From positions 558,001-622,000 of the forward strand of contig NZ_JAHLZY020000001.1 of NCBI RefSeq assembly GCF_018967865.2: a stretch of 64,000 nucleotides of DNA, given 5' to 3'. The translations under genes and the position numbers were made by a program. Source of the DNA: Hymenobacter siberiensis. Lineage in GTDB: Bacteria; Bacteroidota; Bacteroidia; Cytophagales; Hymenobacteraceae. The notes under the pieces are model-generated. The model did not search any database. It was not told the origin of the DNA and saw only the letters and a list, made by a program, of their open reading frames with translations. How positions within the stretch are numbered: position 1 is the stretch's first letter; each line of letters begins with the position of its first letter. Shown piece after piece: positions 26,843 through 35,728 of this stretch.

Positions 26843-26883
26843 AAAAAAAGCGGCTGCTCCCGAAGGAGCAGCCGCTTTTTTTA
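26843..26883. terminator. Bidirectional terminator between convergent genes
   Basis: AAAAAAAGCGGCTGCTCC pairs with GGAGCAGCCGCTTTTTTT around a four-base loop. A run and T run on either side serve both the MG2/plug gene and yceI. Confidence 0.9.
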
Positions 26884-26913
26884 TGGTTGGGAGCCGCCAT
26901 TCGGCGAGTCCGG

Positions 26914-27465
26914 TTAGGCCTGCTTGGCAAACTGCACGTTGATAATCAGCTTCACGTCGTCGCCCAACACAATGGAGCCGGCTTCGGTGACGGCACCCCA
27001 GGTGAGGCCGAATTCCTTGCGGTTGATTTTGCCGGTTACCTCGAAGCCGGCCTTGTGGTTGCCGTAGAAATCGACGGCCGAGCCGCCGTATTCGGCTTCC
27101 AGGGTCACGGGCTTGGTTACATCTTTCACGGTCAGGTTGCCGGTCACCTTGTACTCGTTGCCGCCGGTGCTCACGAAGGAAGTCGACACAAACTTGATTT
27201 GCGGAAATTTGGCCGCGTCGAAAAATTCCTCGCCGCGCAGGTGCGCGTCGCGCTGTTCCTGGTTGGTGCTGATGCTCTCTACGTCGAGCGAAAACTCCAC
27301 CTGGGCATTCTCAAACTTGTCGTCTCCGGCCGACTCCATCGAGCCCGCGAAGGTGCTGAACGAGCCTGTGACGGTGGAAATCACCAGGTGCTTGATTTTG
27401 AACTGAACTTCTGAGTGCATCGGGTCGAGCACCCATTTGGTGGCGGTGGCGGTGGTATCGGACAT
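26914..27465 (-). CDS. YceI-family lipid-binding protein
   Basis: 183 aa. The YceI lipocalin-like barrel is clear: KWVLDPMHSEVQFKIKHL at the start, FSLDVESISTNQEQRDAHLRGEEFF in the middle, VTGNLTVKDVTKPV and the final strand DDVKLIINVQF. Family members bind polyprenoid or amide-containing lipids. No signal peptide is present, so this copy is probably cytoplasmic. A -7 box on the minus strand lies 33 bp upstream of the start codon. Confidence 0.9.
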   Translation of the reverse strand: MSDTTATATKWVLDPMHSEVQFKIKHLVISTVTGSFSTFAGSMESAGDDKFENAQVEFSLDVESISTNQEQRDAHLRGEEFFDAAKFPQIKFVSTSFVSTGGNEYKVTGNLTVKDVTKPVTLEAEYGGSAVDFYGNHKAGFEVTGKINRKEFGLTWGAVTEAGSIVLGDDVKLIINVQFAKQA

Positions 27466-27498
27466 GGCGTTGGGGATTGAAAAGGTGAATTAGGATTA

Positions 27499-27506
27499 CA
27501 AAGATA
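27499..27506 (-). promoter_or_regulatory. -7 promoter box upstream of yceI
   Basis: On the minus strand the sequence reads TATCTTTG, an exact TAnnTTTG match, in an AT-rich stretch 33 bp upstream of the yceI start. A -33 TTG is not found at the usual distance. Confidence 0.5.
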
Positions 27507-27815
27507 ATCAATGTTGCTACATTTGATGTCGATACATGAATCATATTTTCAGCCCTATTGCCCGGCATCTAAATTAGTTCGGATACCGGGCGTGGCTGAG
27601 GCCTGCAACGAGGTCATGCTACTGATTTTCATCGTTTAGTGTCCTATATCGTGTGTTGCGTAGGCGGCTGGTTTGTAGCGTATTTAGCTTGTGCGGCGTT
27701 GCGTGGCTACGGCACAAGTCAAAGCGGGTGCTACTGCCCATCAGGAACTTGTCCGGCTTCTGCTGCCCCCGACATGACGTTCTTTATACCTCGTATCCCG
27801 AAGTCCGGTTATTCT
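27507..27815. other. Divergent intergenic region
   Basis: The gap between yceI and the peptidase/propeller gene holds no convincing gene. The open frame of the latter extends back to 27639, but that part is Cys/Gly-rich without protein character and precedes a clear signal peptide. Confidence 0.4.
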
Positions 27816-30716
27816 ATGCGTCGTTTGCTACTACCGGGGCTGCTGAGCCTGTTTGCCATTGCCCCGGCCCACGCCCAAAGCCTGCCCATTCTCTCCCAGA
27901 ACCCGCCCGAGCTGCGCTGGCGCGAGGTGCGCACACCGCATTTCCGGGTGCTATACGCGGGCGGCATCGACTCGGCCGCGCAGCACACGGCGGCGCGGCT
28001 GGAGCAGCTGCACGGCCCCGGCGTGGCCACGCTGGGCGTGCGCCCGCGTCCCATTGCGGTGGTGCTGCAGAACCAGACCACGGTCAGCAACGGCTTCGTA
28101 ACGTTTTTGCCCCGGCACGCCGAGTTTTTTACCACGCCGCAGCAGGGGTTCGGGCTGGGCACCGTGGACTGGCTCGATGGGCTGGCGGTGCACGAGTTCC
28201 GGCACGTGGGGCAGTTTGAGAAGGCCCGGCAGGGCGTGGGCCGGGTGCTGGGGCCGCTCTTTGGCGATGGGGCGCTGGGTATTGCGGCGGTAGGCGTGCC
28301 GCAGTGGTTTTTTGAGGGCGACGCTGTGGGCACCGAAACGGCCCTCACGCGCAGCGGGCGTGGGCGCATCCCCAGCTTCAACGTGGGCCTGCGGGCCAAC
28401 CTGCTGGCTGGTCGCCGCTACTCTTATCAGAAGGCCGTGAACGGCTCATTGGTGGATAATGTGCCCGATTGGTACGTACTGGGCTACTTCATGACGTCGT
28501 ACCTGAAAACCCACTACGGCCCCGACGTGTGGGCCAAGGTGCTGGATAACTACTACCGCTTCCCGTTCTATCCATTCTCATTTTCCAACGGCATCCGGCG
28601 CACGACGGGCCTGCGTGTAGAGCAGGTGTACGCGCGCAGCATGACGGAAATCGACTCGCTGTGGTGGGTGCAGCAGCGGGAGCAGCCGGCCCTCACGCCG
28701 GTGCGGGAGCTGAGGCAGGCCGGGGTGGGGAAAATCTTCACCCAATACCAATACCCGCAGTACGTGACCGACAGCACGGTACTGGCCCTGAAAACCGGCC
28801 TCGACTACATTCCGCAATTCGTGTTGCTGAGCCGGCACGGAGCCGAGCAAAAGGTATTCACGCCGGGCCAGCTCAACCTGCCCGAAATGCTGTCGGTGAA
28901 CGGCGGCCGGGCCGTGTGGCCCGAGTACCAGCAGCACGCCCGCTGGGGCCAGCGCATTGCCTCGGAGCTGAAGGTGCTGGATTTGAAAACCGGCCGGCTC
29001 ACGCGTATCGGGCGCGGGCAGCGCTACACGGCCGCCGCCCTCTCGCCCGACGGCCGCTGGCTGGTGGCCGCCCGCACCGATGCCGCCTACCACCACGCCC
29101 TGGTCATTCTGGATGCGGAAACCGGGGCCGAAATCCAGACCCTGCCCAACCCCGCCAACGACTTCTACCAGCAGCCCCGCTGGCACCCCGACGGCCGCCG
29201 CTTGGTGGCCGTGGCCCTGAGCAGCGCCGGTAAAACCATTGTTGTGCTCGAACCTTCCGGGCAGGGCCCCGCCGGGCCAGGCTCTGTCACGAGCGCCGCC
29301 CACAACCTGCTGCCCGTGGCCAACCTCAACCTGGCCAACCCGCAGCCCTGGCACGATTTCGTGCTCTATAATTCCTCCCAATCGGGCATCGATAATATTT
29401 ACGCCGTGAGTGCCCGCACGGGCCAGACCTACCGCGTGACTTCGCGGCCCTTCGGTGCCTACCAGGTGGCCGTGGCGCCGGATGGCCGCACCCTGGCCTT
29501 TCACGACTACCGGGCCACCGGGGCGCGGGTGGTCGAAATGCCGCTCGATACCACCGCCTGGGTGCCCCTGCCCACCGCCACCGCCGATATCGCCGGGCCG
29601 TACGCGGCCGCCCTCACGGCGCAGGAACCCGCCGGGCAGGCTGTGCCGCGCCTGCTGGCCCGCCCCGATTCGGCCCTGCCGCGCTACGGGGTGCGGCGGT
29701 ATTTGCCGTTGGCGCACGCCTTCAACCTGTTCAGCTACGGCGTGGTGCAAAGCCCCAGCGGCAACGCCGTGAGCGTGGGCCTGCGCTCCCAGGATTTGCT
29801 GAACACCACGCAGGTATTTGCCGGCGTGGGCTACGACCAGACGGAGCGCACCTTCAGCGCTACCGGGGCGCTTAGCTACCAGGGCCGCTTTCCGGTGCTG
29901 GATGCCGACGTGACCTATGGCGGGCGCGATGCAGCCATCATCTACCGGGGCGCTACTTACCGCGACCAGTGGCAGTACGCCCGCCTCACGGCCGGCCTGC
30001 GGCTGCCACTCAACCTCACGCATTCCAGGTATTTGCAGGCGCTCTCGCTCGGCACCTACTTCCTGCACGAGCAGGTGTACGGCTATGACCTGCCCGCCCC
30101 CCGGCTCTCCGAAACCGGCCCCAACTCGCCACTAAACGCCGTGCAGACCACTCTGAGCTACGTCACGCAGCTCAAGCGCAGCGCCCGTAGCGTGGCTCCC
30201 AGGTGGGGTGGCTCCTTTCTGAGCACCTGGCGCACCACGCCCTTCGGTACGGGGCTGGAGGCCCGGCAGTGGGCGGCGCAGGGCAGCCTGTACCTGCCGG
30301 GCCTGACGCGCAACCACGCCATTCGGCTGCGGGCCGGCTACCAGTGGCAGGACCAGCTGCAGTACCAGTTTGCGCCCGCCGTATCCATTCCGCGCGGGGA
30401 GGGCTATACCAGTTTTGACCGGTTGGCCGTGGCCAGCTTCGACTATAACCTGCCGCTGGCTTTCACGCACTGGGAGCTGGGCCGCCTGCTCTACGTGCAG
30501 CGCTTGCGGGCCACCGTGTTCGGCGACGTGGCCCAGGGCAACGACTATCGGGGCACCGCCGCCCACCTCAACTACCGCAACGCGGGGGCCGATTTGCTGC
30601 TGCTCTTCAACTTGCTGCGGCTGCGCACGCCCATCGAGGCGGGCGTGCGGGTGGTGTACCGGGGTGCGGTAGGGGCCTGGGTGGTCGAGCCGCTGGCGTT
30701 CAGCATTCGGCTGTGA
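27816..30716 (+). CDS. Gluzincin peptidase, beta-propeller and barrel protein
   Basis: 966 aa. The signal peptide MRRLLLPGLLSLFAIAPAHA fixes the start. Residues about 35-330 look like a gluzincin metallopeptidase of the MA clan: HEFRH (126-130) with a downstream glutamate in QWFFEGDAVGTE (E167) as third zinc ligand. A TolB/PD40-type propeller follows at about 340-640, with repeated LSPDGRWLV, WHPDGRRLV and VAPDGRTLAF blades. The last 300 residues are rich in alternating aromatic beta strands typical of an outer-membrane barrel and end in FSIRL. This suggests a surface or periplasmic protease anchored in the outer membrane. The substrate is unknown. Catalytic activity is inferred from motif only. 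Confidence 0.75.
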   Translation: MRRLLLPGLLSLFAIAPAHAQSLPILSQNPPELRWREVRTPHFRVLYAGGIDSAAQHTAARLEQLHGPGVATLGVRPRPIAVVLQNQTTVSNGFVTFLPRHAEFFTTPQQGFGLGTVDWLDGLAVHEFRHVGQFEKARQGVGRVLGPLFGDGALGIAAVGVPQWFFEGDAVGTETALTRSGRGRIPSFNVGLRANLLAGRRYSYQKAVNGSLVDNVPDWYVLGYFMTSYLKTHYGPDVWAKVLDNYYRFPFYPFSFSNGIRRTTGLRVEQVYARSMTEIDSLWWVQQREQPALTPVRELRQAGVGKIFTQYQYPQYVTDSTVLALKTGLDYIPQFVLLSRHGAEQKVFTPGQLNLPEMLSVNGGRAVWPEYQQHARWGQRIASELKVLDLKTGRLTRIGRGQRYTAAALSPDGRWLVAARTDAAYHHALVILDAETGAEIQTLPNPANDFYQQPRWHPDGRRLVAVALSSAGKTIVVLEPSGQGPAGPGSVTSAAHNLLPVANLNLANPQPWHDFVLYNSSQSGIDNIYAVSARTGQTYRVTSRPFGAYQVAVAPDGRTLAFHDYRATGARVVEMPLDTTAWVPLPTATADIAGPYAAALTAQEPAGQAVPRLLARPDSALPRYGVRRYLPLAHAFNLFSYGVVQSPSGNAVSVGLRSQDLLNTTQVFAGVGYDQTERTFSATGALSYQGRFPVLDADVTYGGRDAAIIYRGATYRDQWQYARLTAGLRLPLNLTHSRYLQALSLGTYFLHEQVYGYDLPAPRLSETGPNSPLNAVQTTLSYVTQLKRSARSVAPRWGGSFLSTWRTTPFGTGLEARQWAAQGSLYLPGLTRNHAIRLRAGYQWQDQLQYQFAPAVSIPRGEGYTSFDRLAVASFDYNLPLAFTHWELGRLLYVQRLRATVFGDVAQGNDYRGTAAHLNYRNAGADLLLLFNLLRLRTPIEAGVRVVYRGAVGAWVVEPLAFSIRL

Positions 30717-30749
30717 ATAAGTGGTATTGCCGGGGCTGTGAATGGAGGC

Positions 30750-31583
30750 CTACAGCATGGTTTCGTGGTGCAGGAAGTGGTCCATGGCCGAAAGGGTTTG
30801 CTGCGGGGCGCTGAGGTGGGGGAGGTGGCCGTTGGTTTCGATAACCACCATGCGGCTGTCGGCCAGCTGCTCGTTGATGTAGTGGCCCACGGCCAGCGGC
30901 GCGATAACGTCGTGCGCCGACTGCACGATGAGCGTGGGGATGGTGAGGAAGCCCAGCTCGGCGCGGGTATCGGAGAAAAAGGTGACGCGGGCGAAATGCC
31001 TGGCGATTTCGGGGTTGGTGCGCACGAAGCTGTTGGTGAGGGCCATTGCCAGCTCGGGCGAGTCCTGCTGGCCCGCCATTACGGGCGGGAAGCCGTGCGC
31101 CCAGCCGTTGTAGTCGGCCTCCATGGCAGCCAGCAGCTCGTTAATATCCTTTTGTTCGAAGCCGCCCGCGTAGCCCTTCTCATTGACGAAGCGCGGGGAG
31201 GGCGAAATCAATACCATTTTGGCGAAGCGCTGGGGCTCGCGCACGGCGGCAATTACGCCAATCATGGCGGCCACCGAATGACCCACGAACACGACATCGT
31301 GCAGGGCCAGGGCGCTGAGTACGCCCAGCAGGTCGGTGGCGTGGCCGTCGAGGGTGCTGTGGGAGGTGGTGGACTGGTAGGCGCTGAGGTCGGACTGGCC
31401 GGCCCCAATCAGGTCGAGCAGGATAACCTGGTAATGGTTTTCAAAGGCGGGGGCGATGAGGCGCCAGTCGTGCTGGTCGCCGCCGAGGCCGTGCAGAAAG
31501 ACGATGGCCTGGGTGCCGGGGCCGGTAGCGCTGGAAATGGTAACATTGCTGCGGTCGAGAATAGGGCTAGCGGATGAAGTCAT
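30750..31583 (-). CDS. RsbQ/D14-like alpha/beta hydrolase
   Basis: 277 aa alpha/beta hydrolase with catalytic triad S103 (GHSVAAMIG), D225 (SAHDVIAP) and H253 (NGHLPHLS). The segments SPSPRFVNEKGYAGGFE and MEADYNGWAHGF are hallmark features of the RsbQ group, which also includes the plant receptors D14 and KAI2. In Bacillus RsbQ works with the PAS phosphatase RsbP in the energy-stress response, probably through an unknown small molecule. Here no RsbP is adjacent; the upstream same-strand gene is a HAMP kinase-like protein 243 bp away. It is probably transcribed on its own from the AT-rich gap at 31584-31760. Confidence 0.85.
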   Translation of the reverse strand: MTSSASPILDRSNVTISSATGPGTQAIVFLHGLGGDQHDWRLIAPAFENHYQVILLDLIGAGQSDLSAYQSTTSHSTLDGHATDLLGVLSALALHDVVFVGHSVAAMIGVIAAVREPQRFAKMVLISPSPRFVNEKGYAGGFEQKDINELLAAMEADYNGWAHGFPPVMAGQQDSPELAMALTNSFVRTNPEIARHFARVTFFSDTRAELGFLTIPTLIVQSAHDVIAPLAVGHYINEQLADSRMVVIETNGHLPHLSAPQQTLSAMDHFLHHETML

Positions 31584-31826
31584 GGGGGCTAGGCTAAAGC
31601 GTTAACTAATTGAACGGGATAACATACTACATATTTATGTTCGTTGGATTTAAAGTATGATTAATAGTACTATAAATATTTTATAGACTAATGATTTTCG
31701 GTTTCATGCTAACAATTGAGCAGAGTTTTCTAGTCGGAATAATTGCGCGGTAGCGATTCTTCGATAAACTCAGCACGACGCTTTGCGATTTCAGGCGTCT
31801 GCTTTGCCTGGGCCCGGCGGGTTAGC

Positions 31827-33470
31827 TCAGGTGTACGCCACGGTGGGCAGGCTGATGGTGAAGGTGGTGCACACATCCGGCTGTGTTTCGACGGTGATGT
31901 GGCCCTTGTGGTTTTTTACGATGTCCTGGCTGATGAACAGCCCCAGGCCGGTGCCTTTGGAAGTGGGCTTGGTGGTGAAAAAGGGGGAGAACAGCTGTCC
32001 CTGCTCCACTTCGGAGATGCCCGGGCCATTATCCCGAATCCGAATTTGTACATCGGCTGCGTGAAATGCGGTGGTGACCACCAGTTGGGGCTGAAAACCG
32101 GGCGTTAGCCGTGATTTCTCCCGCACCGAATACAGCGCGTTGTTGAGCAGGCTGAACAGGACCGTGCTTATCTCGGCGGGCACTATCCTGGCCGCAACGT
32201 TTTCTGTGTTGGCGTCTTTCACCAGCTCCACGGGAATTGTGCGGTCGGCCTTATCCAGCCCCTTGCGATACGCCGCCAGCTGCTCGTCCACAAACGCGTT
32301 GATGTCGACTTCGACGAACTGCGCCGATTTGGCCTGGAGCAGCTTGTCCATGCTGCGCACTATCCGGGTCAGGCTCGCGCCGTGGTCGTTGATTTTGCTG
32401 GTATTGCCCGCCACTAGGGCCAGCAGCGGCACCAGCTCCGTCTGAACGTGGGCATCGGCGGCGTAGGGGGGCTGGGTAAGCAGCTGCTGGCACTCATCCA
32501 GCAGCTCGGCCGATATTTCGGCAAAGTTGTTCACGTAGCTCAGCGGGTTGAGTAGCCGGTCGACCAGCCCTTTGGTGAGCTGGCCAATGGAAGCCAGCTT
32601 CTCCTGCCGGATTAATTGCTCCTGGGTTTCGCGCAGGTCGGCCAGCGTTTTTTTCAGGCCTTCCAGCAAGTCGTCCGACTTCTTTTTCTCGGCCAGCAGC
32701 TCGCTGCTGCGGGCATCCAGCGCCTGGCGGGTGGTGGAGAGGTCGGTGACCATTTTGTTGAAGGCCGTGCCCAGCTCCCCAATCTCATCGCGCGAGTTGC
32801 TGGGCACGCGCTGCGTGAGGTCGCCCCGGCCCACTTTGGTGGCAGCATCGCGCAGCTTGAGCACGGGCACCGAAATGTTTTTCGCCAGCACAAAGCCAAT
32901 GCCGATGCCGATGCTGAACACCACGAAGCTGAAAAACAGCGAGGTAATCCGAATCTGCCGCCGGCTTTGCACAATCTCCTGCGTGGAAAGGGCCAGCAGG
33001 ATTTCGCCGCTCATGACCGGGGTACTAAAGCCCGCCCGCTTCACCACCGTGGAGTCGTTGGAGGCCGCGCCCACGTTTATCTTTTCCCCGGCGGGATAGG
33101 TTTTGAACACCGTGCGCGTGAGGCGGTAGCGGGCGTGGCGGGCGTCCCAGGCCGTATCGGTCTGGAGTAGGCTCACGAACTGCAGCAGCGGGTCCTGCTT
33201 CACAAAATCCATGGCGGTTTGCACGCCCTGGAAATTCTGTTCGGTCATGGCGATTTTCACGCCCAGGGCCACGGTGTTGGCCTGGTTCTGCACGTCTTTG
33301 TTGAAGTTGTTCAGCAGGCTGCGCTCCTGAATGGCGGGCAGGTAGAAAAGCACGAAAAAGGAAAACAGCAGCACAATGCTCGTTACCGCCAACCAGATTT
33401 TGGTCTTGACCGTGAGGCGCAAATGCCGGATAAGCTGCGGCAGGTAGGGGGTGCGGGCGTGGTTGGCCAT
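31827..33470 (-). CDS. HAMP sensor kinase-like protein lacking the catalytic His
   Basis: 547 aa. Topology: membrane segment at about 24-44, periplasmic sensor domain 45-172, second membrane segment 175-195, HAMP domain 196-250 and a coiled coil to about 292. The transmitter has intact ATP-binding boxes: N box LLNNALYSV, G1 DNGPGIS (480-486) and G2 GTGLGLF (506-512). The dimerisation helix reads SIGQLTKGLVDRLLNPLSYVNNF; where the phospho-acceptor His of related kinases stands (AHEI.NPL), there is Asp 304. It may thus be a pseudo-kinase, or signal by ATP binding. It is the last gene of a three-gene operon with a porin and a PstS-like protein, 42 bp after the latter, which implies it senses something they handle. 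Confidence 0.85.
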   Translation of the reverse strand: MANHARTPYLPQLIRHLRLTVKTKIWLAVTSIVLLFSFFVLFYLPAIQERSLLNNFNKDVQNQANTVALGVKIAMTEQNFQGVQTAMDFVKQDPLLQFVSLLQTDTAWDARHARYRLTRTVFKTYPAGEKINVGAASNDSTVVKRAGFSTPVMSGEILLALSTQEIVQSRRQIRITSLFFSFVVFSIGIGIGFVLAKNISVPVLKLRDAATKVGRGDLTQRVPSNSRDEIGELGTAFNKMVTDLSTTRQALDARSSELLAEKKKSDDLLEGLKKTLADLRETQEQLIRQEKLASIGQLTKGLVDRLLNPLSYVNNFAEISAELLDECQQLLTQPPYAADAHVQTELVPLLALVAGNTSKINDHGASLTRIVRSMDKLLQAKSAQFVEVDINAFVDEQLAAYRKGLDKADRTIPVELVKDANTENVAARIVPAEISTVLFSLLNNALYSVREKSRLTPGFQPQLVVTTAFHAADVQIRIRDNGPGISEVEQGQLFSPFFTTKPTSKGTGLGLFISQDIVKNHKGHITVETQPDVCTTFTISLPTVAYT

Positions 33471-33512
33471 GCGGGGCGGGACCTGGCGGAGCAGGCCGGA
33501 AAAACACGGTTG

Positions 33513-33965
33513 TTATAAAAATTTCTTCCCGTCGATGGTGATGGTTTTGCTGCTGGCCATGGGCTGGTTCACCACGCCAATGGCCCCGGTGGTCTGGGCT
33601 ACGAACTCGGCCAACTCGGTTTCGGAGCTGAAGAAGTTGGGCGCGTCGGCCCTGCCCTGAAACACCAGCGCCAGCCAGTATTTATTCAGCTCGTTGGCGC
33701 TCATGTTGTATATTTTTTTGCTGGTGCTCTGGCCAATGGGCGTGGTGGTTTTCATCAGGGCAATTACCACTTTGCTGCCGTCGGGCCAGCGCAGCTTTTC
33801 GCCCTTCAGGGTCGATTTCAGCTGCGCCAGGTGCATCTCGGGCGGCACCCCTTTGCTGTTGCCGATAACCACCAGGTTCTGGTCCTGCGCCCGGGCGGGC
33901 GGGTGGCCGCACCCGATGAGCAGGAGCAGGCAGAACGTAAATCGATAAAGCCAGGCCATATCCAT
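33513..33965 (-). CDS. Short PstS-like periplasmic binding protein
   Basis: 150 aa. The N-terminal signal peptide carries a Cys (LLLLIGCGHPPARAQ), so it may be a lipoprotein or be cleaved after ARAQ. The mature part fits one lobe of the phosphate-type substrate-binding fold: NLVVIGNSKGV, a helix leading to LRWPDGSKVVIALM, then NELNKYWLALVFQGRADAP and the closing TGAIGVVN. At this length it lacks the second lobe of PstS, so ligand binding is uncertain. It sits between a porin gene (6 bp) and a sensor kinase-like gene (42 bp) in one operon, suggesting it couples a periplasmic signal to the sensor. Start codon could also be the ATG two codons inside. Confidence 0.75.
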   Translation of the reverse strand: MDMAWLYRFTFCLLLLIGCGHPPARAQDQNLVVIGNSKGVPPEMHLAQLKSTLKGEKLRWPDGSKVVIALMKTTTPIGQSTSKKIYNMSANELNKYWLALVFQGRADAPNFFSSETELAEFVAQTTGAIGVVNQPMASSKTITIDGKKFL

Positions 33966-33971
33966 AACGAG

Positions 33972-35018
33972 TTAAAAGCCAACGGCTATCTGGAAGGTTA
34001 CCTTGTCGGTGGTGGGGTACAGGGGGCTGTTGGCCCGTTGGTACTCCAGCTTCAGCACGGCCAGGTAGCTGAGCTCGTAGCGCAGCCCACCCACGAAGGA
34101 TTGGGTTCTATTGGGCATGAAGTACACCTCCTGGTTGGCAAACCGAATGTCATCGAGCCGGATGTAGGGGATGAATTTCTCGGTGAGGCGCAGGCCCGCG
34201 TACACGTAGGTGGCCACGGCGCGCTGCAGGCCCAGGCTGTCGGAGCGGTTGCTGACCATGCTGCTCTCGGCCAGCAGCTCAAATTTCTTCGTGAAAATCG
34301 AATCGTTGTAGGAAATGGAGGCTGTCATGATGTCCTGGTTGATGCGGGTGAGGGCCACGGGCATCACCCCGCCCAAGTGGTTGTGCGCCGTGCTGCCCTT
34401 CGAGATGGCATCGTGGTAGAAGGACGCCCCGAGCCGCAGCCCGTCGGTGGGCTTGACGTGCACCGCCAGCGTAGTGGATTTGAACGGGTTGTTGTCCACC
34501 ACATCGCCCGAGCCGATGCCGTTACCCACCATCACGTCGTAACCGAAGCGGAGGCGGCCCAGATTTTGCCCCTGCAGGCTCACGCCCGTGGTATGCAGCG
34601 GGATAATGCCTTGGGCAAACAGCAAAGGCCGGTCGATGGTGGGGAAGAACACCCGGCCGTGGTGGTAGGTATCGTTCCAGTAGTTGAGGGGCGTGTGGTG
34701 CTTGCCCAGCAGCACGCTGTGATTGCCGAAATAGTTGTATTTCAGAATGATACGCTCAACGCTGATGTTGAAATCGGTGGGCGACTCGGGCGAGTATTTG
34801 AACACGGTTTCGCCCAGAAATGACAGGCGCTCGGTGATTTCGGAGGTGATGAACAGGTCCTGCTCGCCGAGGCCAAAGTTCACTTTGCCGTTTTGGTAGT
34901 AGGTCACCGCATCAACGAACCCCTTTATCTGCGTTCGTTGGGCCCTGGCGCGTGGGGCAGCGCCCAGCAGCAGCCCCAGCAGCAAAAGAGCAGTAAGCGA
35001 GTAATGAGGTATTTTCAT
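33972..35018 (-). CDS. Porin-like outer-membrane beta-barrel protein
   Basis: 348 aa. Signal peptide MKIPHYSLTALLLLGLLL ends in RARAQ. The mature protein is made of alternating beta strands and finishes with FQIAVGF, the terminal aromatic expected for barrel assembly by BAM. Segments such as VERIILKYNYFGNHSVLLGKHHTPLNYW and GFVDAVTYYQNGKVNFGLGEQDLF recall phosphate/anion-type porins. It is the first gene of the operon 35018-31827; its strand and the 6-bp gap to the next gene show tight linkage. Its transport substrate is not predictable, though the neighbouring PstS-like protein hints at an oxyanion. Confidence 0.8.
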   Translation of the reverse strand: MKIPHYSLTALLLLGLLLGAAPRARAQRTQIKGFVDAVTYYQNGKVNFGLGEQDLFITSEITERLSFLGETVFKYSPESPTDFNISVERIILKYNYFGNHSVLLGKHHTPLNYWNDTYHHGRVFFPTIDRPLLFAQGIIPLHTTGVSLQGQNLGRLRFGYDVMVGNGIGSGDVVDNNPFKSTTLAVHVKPTDGLRLGASFYHDAISKGSTAHNHLGGVMPVALTRINQDIMTASISYNDSIFTKKFELLAESSMVSNRSDSLGLQRAVATYVYAGLRLTEKFIPYIRLDDIRFANQEVYFMPNRTQSFVGGLRYELSYLAVLKLEYQRANSPLYPTTDKVTFQIAVGF

Positions 35019-35499
35019 ACGCTTGGCTTTCGAACGGAAACGGGCTGGGAAGGACAGATAAGCAATGGCGGAGCGTGGTTAAGCGCCACACCCTGTTGCT
35101 ATAATAATTCTTGCTTTAAAATGCATTATGTTGCCAATGCCTCAAATGTACTTCAATAATAGATTCTTTTAGTACAAATAAATAATGTGGGTAACATAGG
35201 ACAGTTGCCCCCTGGAAGGACCACAGGTTTTGCCATACTGGCTGCTTTGTAAGGTGGGATGCCGTTCAACTTTCTGCGCAGCACTGATAAAGACATGCAT
35301 GCCTTCACGCTGCTCAGCCGGCCGCTGCCCGCTCTACGCCGGCTACCCACAGGCCCGCCAGCTACTCAACTCCGGCGGCAGGGGCGGCCAGGAGAAACCG
35401 GCCGCGACGTAAGTTTCGGCAGGACTTTCAAAAAAGCCGCCCGCTTCCGGTTGGGAAGCGGGCGGCTTTTTTGAAAGTCAAGTGCCAAATAGTGTCTGC
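35019..35499. other. Intergenic region with AT-rich core and palindrome
   Basis: No gene is recognised. An AT-rich core at about 35090-35230 probably carries the porin-operon promoter. Small open frames on both strands (for example 35153-35350 minus) show no family. The end holds the perfect palindromic terminator at 35423-35479. Confidence 0.45.
35423..35479. terminator. Perfect 26-bp-arm palindromic terminator
   Basis: The arms GACTTTCAAAAAAGCCGCCC (extended to 26 bp) pair perfectly around a five-base loop, with A6 and T6 runs inside the stem. It terminates the truncated minus-strand frame at 35500 and could serve the other strand too. Confidence 0.8.
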
Positions 35500-35728
35500 T
35501 TATAACTCGTATTCGAGCTTATAAGCTTTGTCATCCTTGCCATTTAGATTGAGGTCAACACTAAACGCATTGCTCTGCTTGTCTCGAATTACGGCTCCTG
35601 CGATGTGCACAACCTCAGCCCCATATTTCGTTTTGTCAATTCGAAACCCAAAAGGCCTAAATCCTTCGGTCACATTGCCGAATTGAGGGTCAACTACTTG
35701 CAGGTTTGCTATAAGCTGATTTTTATCA
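35500..35728 (-). pseudogene. C-terminal fragment of an unknown gene cut by IS
   Basis: The open frame runs 35500-35769, but its first 14 codons (MAFPFKLHLLRKS) lie inside the IS end. The remaining 76 residues (from YDKNQLIANLQVVDPQFG to KAYKLEYEL) look like the end of a beta-rich protein. The base composition is clearly more AT-rich than the GH92 remnant on the other side of the IS, so the two are probably not halves of one gene. Family not recognised. Confidence 0.55.

Noticed and set aside
35153..35412. Short frames on both strands before the porin operon
   Set aside because: They overlap each other in the presumed promoter region and have no conserved features.
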